DNA from: JBKPDV01 sp046728075
GTDB taxonomy: Bacteria; Acidobacteriota; Thermoanaerobaculia; UBA5066; Gp7-AA6
Assembly (NCBI GenBank): GCA_046728075.1
Contig: JBKPDV010000201.1
Span: 1-20,394, forward strand
Reading direction: 5' to 3'
Length of the DNA stretch: 20,394 bases
Position numbers and translations under genes: made by a program
Notes under the pieces: generated by a model
What the model was told of the DNA's origin: nothing
Seen by the model: the letters and a program-made list of their open reading frames with translations, nothing else
Databases searched by the model: none
In this document: positions 1 to 6,430 of the stretch, in pieces
How the letters are laid out: the number at the start of each line of letters is the position of its first letter
Numbering within the stretch: the stretch's first letter is position 1

Positions 1-378
1 CTGCCCAACCGCTCCAAGGGGGCCATGATCGCCAAAGAAGCCGGCGACGTGACGGCGTATGCGCTGGACCGCCTGGCAGACCGCGGGGACTTCTTCGTCA
101 AGCCTATGGAAAAGGTCTACGGCGGTCAGATCGTCGGCGAGCAGGTCAAGGAAGGGGAGATGGTCATCCAGCCCTGCGAGAAGAAGCACCTGACCAACAT
201 GAGGGCCTCGACCTCGGACATGGCGATCAAGCTGACGCCGCCCCGCGAGCTCAATATCGAGCAGGCCATCGAGTGGATCAACGATGACGAGCTCGTCGAG
301 GTCACGCCCGCCGCCGTCCGCGTGCGCAAGCGCATCCTCGACCACAGCAAGAGAAAGAGCGCGGGCCGGGGGAATTGA
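1..378 (+). CDS. typA: TypA/BipA ribosome-associated GTPase, C-terminal fragment
   Basis: The reading frame is open from the first base and ends at TGA 376-378, so this is the last 125 residues of a gene that starts outside the window. The segment matches the C-terminal domain of TypA/BipA: NRSKGAMIAKEAGDVTAYAL, then VYGGQIVGE, then the signature LTNMRAS, then LTPPRELNIEQAIEWINDDE and LVEVTP with RVRKRIL. TypA is a translational GTPase of the EF-G type that binds the ribosome and acts in ribosome assembly and stress adaptation. The GTPase domains are not in view. The protein ends with a short basic tail (HSKRKSAGRGN). The next gene has its own likely promoter, so the two are probably not co-transcribed by design. 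The family assignment is very secure. Confidence 0.95.
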   Translation: MPNRSKGAMIAKEAGDVTAYALDRLADRGDFFVKPMEKVYGGQIVGEQVKEGEMVIQPCEKKHLTNMRASTSDMAIKLTPPRELNIEQAIEWINDDELVEVTPAAVRVRKRILDHSKRKSAGRGN

Positions 379-401
379 GTCTGGCTTTCCCGTCCTGAGC
401 A

Positions 402-430
402 TTGACGGGCCGCGAACTGCGTGACAGAGT
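402..430 (+). promoter_or_regulatory. Possible sigma70-type promoter for the thioredoxin-peroxiredoxin unit
   Basis: TTGACG at 402-407 matches five of six bases of the -35 consensus. A 17-nt spacer leads to CAGAGT at 425-430, a weak -10 box with three of six matches. The predicted start of transcription near 437 leaves a leader of about 20 nt before the ATG at 457. It lies in the only non-coding gap upstream of the gene pair. This was seen by eye and has no experimental support. Confidence 0.35.
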
Positions 431-456
431 CTTGCTCCGTCTGAGGAGTGATCACG

Positions 457-972
457 ATGGCGCGACGCGCTCTCCTCTCCGCTGCTTGTCTCCTGGGTCT
501 GGGCGTCTCAGTCTGCGCCGGTCAGGATTCGTCGGTCTTCATCGTTCCCGAGCACACGCCGGCCCCGGCGTTTACGCTGCCGAACCTCGACGGCCGGCCC
601 GTCGCCTCGAAGGATTTCGCGGGAAAGGTAGAGGTCCTCTCCTTCGGCGCCACGTGGTGTGCCAGCTGCGTGAGCGAACTCCGAAGCCTCGAGAGGCTGC
701 AGGCGCGCTTTCCCAAGGACGTCGTCGTTTACTTCATCGCCATCGACGGGCGTGGGGAGAAAGACGTCAAGCCGTTCATGGAGAAGAAGGACTTCCGGCT
801 GCCGACGCTGGTCGATCCTCAGATGGCAGTAGCGCGAAAGCACGACATCCGCTGGGTCCCTGTCACGGTGATCGTTGACCGACACGGGGTCATGGTCGGG
901 CGCGCGATCGGGCCGCGCGAGTGGGACGGCAAGGAGGCGGTGGATCTGATTCAATCGTTAATCAGTCGTTGA
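457..972 (+). CDS. Exported TlpA-like thioredoxin-fold protein (WCASC)
   Basis: A 171-residue protein. ATG 457 is chosen because GAGGAG at 443-448 sits 8 nt upstream; an in-frame GTG at 448 overlaps that site. Residues 1-22 form a Sec-type signal peptide (MARR, hydrophobic core, CAG before QDSS), so the protein should act in the periplasm or outside. The mature part starts with the AhpC/TSA-like segment APAFTLPNLDGRPV. The active site W67-C-A-S-C71 lies in FGATWCASC, and the cis-proline is in WVPVTVIVD. This is the TlpA/ResA-like layout of exported thiol-disulfide oxidoreductases. The natural partner is the peroxiredoxin 29 nt downstream, which has no cysteine of its own; this protein could reduce it (inference). 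No haem-maturation genes are in view, so a cytochrome c role is not supported. Confidence 0.88.
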   Translation: MARRALLSAACLLGLGVSVCAGQDSSVFIVPEHTPAPAFTLPNLDGRPVASKDFAGKVEVLSFGATWCASCVSELRSLERLQARFPKDVVVYFIAIDGRGEKDVKPFMEKKDFRLPTLVDPQMAVARKHDIRWVPVTVIVDRHGVMVGRAIGPREWDGKEAVDLIQSLISR

Positions 973-1001
973 ATGCCTCGCTGGTCGAAAGGAGAGGGAT
1001 C

Positions 1002-1547
1002 ATGAGACGAATCGGCAATCAGGCAGTCCTTATGTTCGCCGCGCTCCTCGTGATCGGCTCGATCACGCCGGTCATCGCGCTCGAGGTCGGCGAGAAGGCG
1101 GCGGATTTCACGCTGCCCGCGACGACCCAGGAGAAGTGGTCCTTGAGCGATCTCATCGGCAAGAAGAACGTCCTGCTCTTCTCCTTCATCGGGGCATTCA
1201 CCCCGACCTGAACCCGCGAGGTCGCGGCTCTCCAGCTTGATCTGCCCAAGTTCGAGAGCCGAAATGCCCAGGTCGTGGGCATCAGCTCGGATTTCCTCCC
1301 GGCCCAAGTCGCGTGGAGCGAGAAGATGGGGCTCACGTTCCCCTTGCTGAGCGACGTGCCGCGGACGACGCTCGAGGCGTATGGCTTTTTGAACACCGAT
1401 CCCAAGGACCGGCTGTACCGGTATGGCAAACGCGCCTACGTGATCATCGACAAGGCGGGCATCGTCCGATACAAGAAGGTTCTGGAGAAACCGGGGGATA
1501 TCGTGCCGGACGACGAGCTACTCAAGGAGCTGGACAAGCTGAAGTAA
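1002..1547 (+). CDS. Exported selenocysteine peroxiredoxin (in-frame UGA read as Sec70)
   Basis: One frame runs from ATG 1002 to TAA 1545-1547 (181 residues) and is interrupted only by UGA at 1209-1211, codon 70. AAAGGAGAG at 988-996 is a strong ribosome site. Residues 1-27 look like a signal peptide, followed by EVGEKAADFTLP, the usual start of the AhpC/TSA fold. The UGA lies in GAFTPT-U-TREV, exactly where peroxiredoxins have the peroxidatic Cys (compare GAFTPTCS of Prx5 or FTPVCT of AhpC). Homology continues after it: QVVGISSD, FPLLSD, the conserved Arg in VPRTTLEAYG, and KRAYVIIDKAGIVRYKKV. A SECIS-like hairpin follows the UGA. The first Pro of PxxxTxxC is Ile63 here. There is no Cys anywhere, so an external thiol must resolve the selenenic acid. 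The adjacent TlpA-like protein is the obvious candidate. Automatic callers would split this gene at 1211. Confidence 0.88.
1225..1261 (+). promoter_or_regulatory. Predicted bacterial SECIS element of the peroxiredoxin
   Basis: An 8-bp perfect stem pairs CGGCTCTC (1225-1232) with GAGAGCCG (1254-1261). Inside it CTTG (1236-1239) pairs with CAAG (1247-1250), leaving the 7-nt apical loop AUCUGCC (1240-1246). The apical loop lies 28-34 nt after the UGA, within the range known for bacterial SECIS elements, and its UCUGC resembles the SelB-binding loop of E. coli fdhF (GGUCUGC). The structure is inside the coding sequence, as bacterial SECIS elements must be. It was folded by eye only. Confidence 0.75.
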
Positions 1548-1617
1548 CGGGCCCGCACCGGGGTGACTGGCTCGGGAGTTCCGTCATCGCGAAAACCCGC
1601 CCCGGCGCGTCGGTGAC

Positions 1618-2967
1618 CTAAGGCGGCCGAAAGTGGTTCGGCGTCAGCTCCAGCTCTTCCCGGATGCGCAGGATCTGTTCCCGGATCGCGGCGCGCTCTG
1701 CGATCAGGCGCTTCATCCCGTAGCGGGAGGAAAAGACGTGGATCAGCGCTCGCGCGCGTCCGGCGATCTCGTCCAGCCTCTCGGCTGCGACTAGAGCGGC
1801 CCACCCGCAGATCGGCGCGAGCAGGAGCGCTGCGAGGCCGAGTCCGGGCCCCCAGGCTTTCCAGGCAAGAGCGGCGGCAGCGAGCCACGTCGCCGGGAAG
1901 AAAAGCATGGCTGCCATGATCTTGATCGTGGCCAGCACGTCCTCCTGCGAGCGCGCGACGCGGCGCGAGAGAAATGCCGCGAGTCGATAGGCGGGATAGT
2001 GGAGGAGGAGGCCGACCGCCGCGAACGGAAGAACGAGAAGGCCTGCGAGATTTCGGGCGACCAGGCGCGTGATCGCACGGGCGCCGAGTCGGGCCGGCGT
2101 GAGGTCTTCGAGGGGAAGGCCAGCCGCCTTACGCTCCGCCTCGAAGCGGGCGATGCGGTCTTCGATGACGTTGAGCCGGGCAGGATCGCGGTCGGCGAGC
2201 CGACGATGGCCTTCGGCCAGCTCCCGGCGCCGGTCGAGCTCGCGGGAGAGAGACGCGCTCGCATCGTCTTCCCCCGCGGAAAAGAGCCGCTCCGCCCGCC
2301 GGACGAGATCCAGGACTTCCCGGCTTTCGGCCTGCAGCGTGAGCTGGGAGAGCTCCTCTTCGAGGCGGCGGGTCAGAGAGCGTACGGCGTTGGCCGGCGG
2401 CTCGCCGTCCGCTTCGAGAGGCGCCGGCGCGACCGTGATCGGTTTGCCGAACGAGAGGAGAGCCGAGCTGCGAAACCGCTGCTTCCACGTGTAGTAGAGA
2501 CCCGCCGGCACGACTGTGAGCGGCGAGCCCGACAGCGCCGCGGCCCCGAGCGCGATTCGCGCCGCCCCCGTTTTCAGCCTCCGCAGCTTCGGATCGTCGT
2601 GGGAGGCTCCTTCCGGGAAGAGGACGAGGCTCCCGCCTCGAGACAGCAGACCCCGCGCCGCCTCGAACGTCTCGCGATTCTTCGAGAGATCCGTGCCCGG
2701 ATCCTGGCTGCGGTACACGGGTATCGAGTCGAAGGCGCGCACGAAGGACCCGATGACCGGCATCGAAAAGAGCGGCGCCTTGGCGAGGACCGAGACCGGG
2801 CGTGGGGCAAAGCAGAGGAGCAGCAGGGGATCGACCAGCGCATTGGGATGGTTGACCGCGAAGATCACCGCTCCCTCGCGCGGGACTCGCTCGACGCCGT
2901 CCACCTCGACTCGACGAAAGAAAATCCGCAGGGCCAGACGGAAGAGGGCGCGGAGGAAGCGGCGCAT
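1618..2967 (-). CDS. PlsC/GPAT-like acyltransferase with C-terminal membrane region
   Basis: About 449 residues from ATG 2967; a TTG directly before it at 2970 is an alternative start, and neither has a clear ribosome site. The N-terminal half is a lysophospholipid/glycerol-3-phosphate acyltransferase domain. Block I reads VNHPNALVDPLLLL (catalytic His40 and Asp46, an H-x5-D variant seen in the GPAT-like LPLAT subgroup rather than H-x4-D), block II covers FDSIPVYRS, block III is FPEGASHDDPKLRRLKTGAA, and block IV is TVVPAGLYY. A helical, charged stretch (about residues 190-275) and hydrophobic segments (about 300-400) follow, so it is probably membrane bound. It should transfer an acyl group to a glycerol-phosphate-type acceptor; the substrate cannot be read from sequence. 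It lies downstream of the MFS gene on the same strand and converges on the peroxiredoxin gene. Confidence 0.85.
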   Translation of the reverse strand: MRRFLRALFRLALRIFFRRVEVDGVERVPREGAVIFAVNHPNALVDPLLLLCFAPRPVSVLAKAPLFSMPVIGSFVRAFDSIPVYRSQDPGTDLSKNRETFEAARGLLSRGGSLVLFPEGASHDDPKLRRLKTGAARIALGAAALSGSPLTVVPAGLYYTWKQRFRSSALLSFGKPITVAPAPLEADGEPPANAVRSLTRRLEEELSQLTLQAESREVLDLVRRAERLFSAGEDDASASLSRELDRRRELAEGHRRLADRDPARLNVIEDRIARFEAERKAAGLPLEDLTPARLGARAITRLVARNLAGLLVLPFAAVGLLLHYPAYRLAAFLSRRVARSQEDVLATIKIMAAMLFFPATWLAAAALAWKAWGPGLGLAALLLAPICGWAALVAAERLDEIAGRARALIHVFSSRYGMKRLIAERAAIREQILRIREELELTPNHFRPP

Positions 2968-2974
2968 CAAGGCA

Positions 2975-2995
2975 GTTCAATGTTCAATGTTCAAG
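2975..2995. repeat. Heptamer array, three units of GTTCAAT/G
   Basis: Three consecutive 7-nt units, GTTCAAT, GTTCAAT and GTTCAAG, lie just upstream of the acyltransferase start. They are related in inverted orientation to the second heptamer array at 3043-3073, so the two could form an imperfect stem around the 47-nt interval between them, with a mismatch once per unit. Confidence 0.75.
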
Positions 2996-3040
2996 CTTCG
3001 TGATCGAGAAAAAGTTTGACGACCAACATGTTCCTCCCTC

Positions 3041-4336
3041 TCAACTTTGAACTTTGAACTTTGAACTTTGAACAGCTCCAGAGCGCGTCCCCCAGAGCCA
3101 GATCAGGCCTGCGATCAGAATCGCGATGGGTACGACTCGGAACGCCACGGAGAGAGACGTCGCGTCGGAGATCACGCCGATCAGAAAGGGCGAGGGCACG
3201 TCACCCAGCAGGTGGATCGCGAGAATCGAAAGCGCCACGGCGGTCGCGCGCTCCGTGGGAGCGACGACGTTGACGATCGCGGAGTTGATCAGGCCCGTCG
3301 AGGCGAACATCAGAAGCTCGGCGATCACGATCGCGGTCGTGTAAGCCGCTCTCTGCGGCAGAACGAATGCGGCCAGCGCGGCGGGAGCGGCGGCCAGAGT
3401 CGCCCAACCGGAAACCTGGAGGTAGGCGTTTGCGGAACGCTTCAGATACCAGTCCCCGAGCCATCCTCCGGCAAAAGTGCCCACGAATCCCGTGACAACG
3501 ACGATTGCACCGAATTGGGTCGTCGCCTCGGTCTTCGATAAGCCTCGAACGCGCTCGAGAAAGGAAGGCATCCAGAACGCGAGACCTCCGAGGGCGAAGG
3601 TATAAGCCGCATATCCCGCGACCGTCAGCGCGTAGGAACGATTGCGCAGCAGCCGTGCATACGCAGCAACGACGCCCTCTCTCTCCTTCTTCGCGCCTGG
3701 CGCTTCGAAGGACGAGTCCGGGAGAGGGGCGGAGTGAGGCATGTTCGATCGCGGCTCCGCAGGAGCCGCCGCAAGAACTCCCCCTCCCTCCGGGAGAGGG
3801 GCGGGGTGAGGGGAGAACTTTAGTCTCTCCACATCCTCTGTGCCCCCCCTCGGCGGATCCTTCAGACCCAGGCACGCGAGCGCGAGCAGGAGCCCCGGAA
3901 CTCCCGCGACGAAGAACGCCGCGCGCCAACCGAAGCGCTGATCGACCACGCCCCCGAGTACGTAACCCGCGGCCGAGCCGATCGGGATCGCCGAGAAGAA
4001 GATCGCGAAGATCCGTCCGCGCTTTTCGCGCGGAAAAGAATCGGCCAGGAGAGCCGGAGCGATCGTGCCGTAAGCCGCTTCCCCCACGCCGACTGCCGCG
4101 CGCGCCGCGAAGAGCGCCGCGAAGTTCCGCGCGAAGCCGCCCAGCGCGGTGGCGACGCTCCAGATCGCGACGCCGATTGCCAGAAGGCGCGGGCGCCTGG
4201 CCCTGTCTCCCAGCCTCCCGAAGATGGGAGAGGTCAGCATGTAGACGACGATGAATCCGGTGAAGAGGGATCCGAGCTGGGTATCGGAGAGCGAGAGCGG
4301 CGGCGTCTTCAGGCTTTCCGCCACCGCCGACACCAC
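3041..4336 (-). CDS. Spinster-type MFS transporter with in-frame repeat insertion
   Basis: A major facilitator of the Spinster-like group, with twelve likely membrane helices. The MFS signature is TSPIFGRLGDRARRPRLLAI, followed by RAAVGVGEAAYGTIAPALLAD and a second-half motif AGGWLGDWYLKRS. The listed start (GTG 4336) is the first ordinary start codon, but it is almost certainly too far in: the same frame stays open to 4489 and encodes VALAVLTFVNLFNYLDRF upstream, the typical first helix of this family. Only CTG codons (4432, 4384) offer a start there; the one at 4432 would give an N-terminus MSDATNTRTSKAPRVALAVL. The loop between helices 6 and 7 contains about 45 foreign-looking residues (SPHPAPLPEGGG, later SAPLPDSS) encoded by repeat DNA. 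The C-terminus is encoded by heptamer repeats. Substrate unknown. Confidence 0.85.
   Translation of the reverse strand: MVSAVAESLKTPPLSLSDTQLGSLFTGFIVVYMLTSPIFGRLGDRARRPRLLAIGVAIWSVATALGGFARNFAALFAARAAVGVGEAAYGTIAPALLADSFPREKRGRIFAIFFSAIPIGSAAGYVLGGVVDQRFGWRAAFFVAGVPGLLLALACLGLKDPPRGGTEDVERLKFSPHPAPLPEGGGVLAAAPAEPRSNMPHSAPLPDSSFEAPGAKKEREGVVAAYARLLRNRSYALTVAGYAAYTFALGGLAFWMPSFLERVRGLSKTEATTQFGAIVVVTGFVGTFAGGWLGDWYLKRSANAYLQVSGWATLAAAPAALAAFVLPQRAAYTTAIVIAELLMFASTGLINSAIVNVVAPTERATAVALSILAIHLLGDVPSPFLIGVISDATSLSVAFRVVPIAILIAGLIWLWGTRSGAVQSSKFKVQS
3043..3073. repeat. Heptamer array, 4.4 units of AACTTTG
   Basis: Four perfect AACTTTG units (3043-3070) plus AAC. On the minus strand this reads GTTCAAA repeated, so it is an inverted cousin of the array at 2975-2995. 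It overlaps the last codons of the MFS gene and encodes its odd tail SSKFKVQS, which looks like repeat DNA read through rather than transporter sequence. Confidence 0.85.
3700..3815. repeat. Interspersed repeat insertion inside the MFS gene
   Basis: Two near-identical 23-mers, TCCGGGAGAGGGGCGG(A/G)GTGAGG at 3717-3739 and 3789-3811, flank a hairpin at 3751-3769 (GCGGCTCC, GCA, GGAGCCGC). On the coding strand the copies read as PLPEGGG/PHPAPLP-like peptide. Such peptides are typical of intergenic repeats translated by accident, and they are unlike MFS loops. The insertion is in frame and lies at the junction of the two transporter halves. The outer limits are approximate. Confidence 0.7.
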
Positions 4337-4475
4337 GAAGCGGTCCAGGTAGTTGAAGAGGTTGACGAAGGTCAGGACAGCCAGAGCAACTCTGGGGGCT
4401 TTGCTCGTCCGGGTGTTCGTTGCGTCCGACAGGCCTTCGAGGATACGCGAGGCGGAAGCCGCGCGACAGCCGTCG

Positions 4476-5003
4476 TCAGTGCCGACGGATCAAGAACAGG
4501 GCGGCGATCGCCAGTAGAACCCCCAGAACGGTCAGGATCGGCGGCGAAAGGGCCGGCACCGCCGGGCCCCCGCCGGGCCCCGGCGTCGCCGTCGGAGACG
4601 GAGGGCCAACGGGAGTCGGTGTGGGAGTAGCCGGCACCGTGGGGGTCGGAGTCGGAGGCGGACCGACGATGATCGTTCCGGTCATTCCCAGAGCACAGTG
4701 GACGCTGCAGTAATAGTTGAAGGTGCCCGCCGTCGGGAACGTCACGTCGAACGTGAAGCCCGAACCTTGCACGCCGCTGTCCCAGGTGCCGTTGGCCGTG
4801 CAAGGATTGCCGCTGGTGGTCGAATGACCGCTCGCCCCCCAGACCCAGTGCACGGTGTCGCCGACGCCGATCGTCTGAGAGACCGGAGAAAAGACTAAGG
4901 AACCTCCCGGCGCGACTTGCACCGTAAACGTCGTGCCCTGGCTGGCAGGAGCAGCGCTGAGGATCAGGAGAATGAGACTCACCCGGACCCGCGAAGACCG
5001 CAT
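4476..5003 (-). CDS. Exported cupredoxin with Pro-rich linker and IPTL-CTERM-like tail
   Basis: 175 residues; ATG 5003 has GAGGGA about 8 nt upstream. Residues 1-23 form a signal peptide. The mature N-terminal domain (about 24-114) is a plastocyanin-like cupredoxin: H60 in GASGHSTT, then C99-S-V-H102-CALG-M107, giving the type 1 copper set His, Cys, His, Met with C-x2-H-x4-M spacing. Another Cys pair, C68 and C103, could form a disulfide. A PTPTP-rich linker follows, then VPALSPPIL, a hydrophobic helix and a final RRH. This order (short motif, helix, basic end) resembles IPTL-CTERM sorting tails handled by exosortase or archaeosortase-type systems; no such enzyme is in view. The likely role is extracytoplasmic electron transfer or copper binding. 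It lies just upstream of the MFS gene on the same strand. Confidence 0.88.
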   Translation of the reverse strand: MRSSRVRVSLILLILSAAPASQGTTFTVQVAPGGSLVFSPVSQTIGVGDTVHWVWGASGHSTTSGNPCTANGTWDSGVQGSGFTFDVTFPTAGTFNYYCSVHCALGMTGTIIVGPPPTPTPTVPATPTPTPVGPPSPTATPGPGGGPAVPALSPPILTVLGVLLAIAALFLIRRH

Positions 5004-5135
5004 CGTGTCGTTCCCTCAGAATTCCCGGCCGCCGACTGGGTGCCGGGCGATTCTAGAAGAGATGCCGCGACTCTCGAATCGCCTTAACGGGAGCCTCAGA
5101 AACCCAGAGATCGACGGGACCCCAATTGGGGGCTT

Positions 5136-6341
5136 TTACCGAAAGTACCCGTTCACGTCGATGATCAAGTGAACGGAGCCGCTCGCCTGATCGACGTGGA
5201 CGAGGATGTCGCCGGAGGGACCGAGCGGGACAATGGCGTTGTTGGCGCGGGTCTGGCCGGGTCGCCAGTTCATCGTCGAGACGAGGGGGAGCGCTCCGCC
5301 GCCCGGGACGGTTCTCAGATCGCCGAGTCCGGTCGGCTGCGTCACGGTGAAGTTGAACGCGACTGCCGCGGCGCCGGCTGGAATGCCGCACTGCCCCGCG
5401 ACGACGAAGCTCCGGTCGGCGTTGGCGACGAGCCCCGGCCCGCCATAGGGGCCCGACGGGCCCCGTGTGTCGGCGACACGGCAGGGCGCCACGGAGAAAA
5501 AGCTCGATGGTGGGGCCGGCGTCCGCGTCGCCGTCGGAGTCGGAGTGTTCGTAACCGTGCCGACTACCGTCGGAGTGCGCGTCGGAGTGCGCGTCGGAGT
5601 CCGCGTGAACGTGGGCGTGATGGTCACGGTGGTTGTCGCCGTCGGCGTGGCCGTCGCCGTCGTTGACGTCGGCGTGGGACTCGGAGTCGGAGTCGGAGTG
5701 GGAGTAATCGTGGGGGTCAGAGTCTGAGTCGGAGTGGGAGTGATAGTGGACGTCAGCGTGGGAGTCAGCGTGAAAGTCCTCGTGATGGTGGGAGTCGGAG
5801 TCCTCGTGGGCGTCGGGTCGAGGGCAACGACGTACTGGAACAGGTCGGCGCAGGGCGAAATCGTGCAAGCCGTGCAAGTGGCGCAGGTCCCGCTGTTGCC
5901 GAAGATCTCAGGACCGCCGCTGGTCAGCCAGGCGCTGACGATGTACTTGACGGTCGTGCCTCCCGGTTGCGCCGGAATGCTCGCATCGACGACATCCACG
6001 ACCTGCCCTCCCTGGGAGAGGTCCATGAAGGTGCAGGAGTAGCTCGCCGTCAGGACCTGCGTCGTTCCGAAGGGGATGCCGAACGCGCCCGACGGAGTCG
6101 TTCCGTCGGTCGTGAAGTAAACGCGGGCGCGATTCGTGAAGGTCTGAAAATCGATCCGGAAACGCAGCGTGTAGGACTGCGAGCTCGTCGGCACCAGCGT
6201 GTCCACGTAGGAGCCGCAGAGTCCCCCGACGTTGTTGGTTGTCTGCAGGTGGTTGACGAAACTGGCGGCGGCGAAGAGAGGACTCGCGCTACTCGCCAGA
6301 AGTGAGCAGGAGACGAGACCGCTTCGCAGCAGACGCCGCAT
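5136..6341 (-). CDS. Secreted protein: novel Cys-containing domain, Thr-Pro linker, shared C-terminal module
   Basis: 401 residues. ATG 6341 (MRRLLRSGLVSCSLL) is chosen over longer readings because it opens a clear signal peptide (cleavage near LFAA) and has GAGAGGAG upstream. The longer reading runs into the end of the preceding gene in another frame. Residues about 25-175 form a domain I do not recognise; YFTTDGTTPSG resembles beta-sandwich modules of the chitobiase C-terminal type. A cysteine cluster C153-x2-C-x2-C-x4-C164 is striking. Residues about 175-280 are a Thr-Pro-rich linker, probably extended and possibly glycosylated. The last 120 residues (from FFSVAPCRVADTR to DVNGYFR) are the module shared with five other genes here. 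Function unknown; the protein should be exported. Confidence 0.85.
   Translation of the reverse strand: MRRLLRSGLVSCSLLASSASPLFAAASFVNHLQTTNNVGGLCGSYVDTLVPTSSQSYTLRFRIDFQTFTNRARVYFTTDGTTPSGAFGIPFGTTQVLTASYSCTFMDLSQGGQVVDVVDASIPAQPGGTTVKYIVSAWLTSGGPEIFGNSGTCATCTACTISPCADLFQYVVALDPTPTRTPTPTITRTFTLTPTLTSTITPTPTQTLTPTITPTPTPTPSPTPTSTTATATPTATTTVTITPTFTRTPTRTPTRTPTVVGTVTNTPTPTATRTPAPPSSFFSVAPCRVADTRGPSGPYGGPGLVANADRSFVVAGQCGIPAGAAAVAFNFTVTQPTGLGDLRTVPGGGALPLVSTMNWRPGQTRANNAIVPLGPSGDILVHVDQASGSVHLIIDVNGYFR
5511..5815 (-). repeat. Imperfect tandem repeat encoding Thr-Pro linker
   Basis: A degenerate array of 6-12 nt units of the type GGAGTCGGAGTG (plus strand), encoding TPTPTITPT-like peptide between the N-terminal domain and the C-terminal module. 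A similar array is at 14305-14580. Such arrays change length easily by slippage. Confidence 0.8.
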
Positions 6342-6381
6342 CCGGACTCCTCTCGTCGGTCCAAACGGGCCCGACAGCGCG

Positions 6382-6410
6382 AGTATGTTCCGGCGCGCCA
6401 GTGCCCGCAA
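6382..6410 (-). promoter_or_regulatory. Possible promoter of the secreted-protein gene at 5136-6341
   Basis: On the minus strand TTGCGG (6410-6405) and CATACT (6387-6382) are separated by 17 nt. The -10 matches four of six bases and the -35 three of six. Transcription would start near 6375, about 34 nt before the ATG. Weak evidence by eye. Confidence 0.3.
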
Positions 6411-6430
6411 GGTTTTCGAGAAAGGAAAAG

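Noticed and set aside
1209..1211. UGA read as an ordinary nonsense mutation, or as Trp
   Set aside because: It falls exactly on the catalytic Cys position, both sides are conserved, and a SECIS-like hairpin follows. Other genes here use TGA as a normal stop, so general recoding to Trp is unlikely.
1548..1617. Possible terminator between the convergent peroxiredoxin and acyltransferase genes
   Set aside because: CCGGGGTG (1558-1565) can pair with CGCCCCGG (1598-1605), but the loop is 32 nt and there is no T-run on either strand. Too weak to annotate.
1999..3003. 334-codon plus-strand frame opposite the acyltransferase
   Set aside because: Composition is typical of the antisense of a GC-rich gene. 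The acyltransferase motifs are on the minus strand.
5120..5131. Perfect palindrome CCCCAATTGGGG just after the stop at 5136
   Set aside because: It gives only a 4-bp stem with a 4-nt loop and no T-run. It may be chance; not called a terminator.
5511..5815. Regular repeats that could be mistaken for a CRISPR array
   Set aside because: The units are short, degenerate, without constant-length spacers, and in frame as Thr-Pro codons of a linker.
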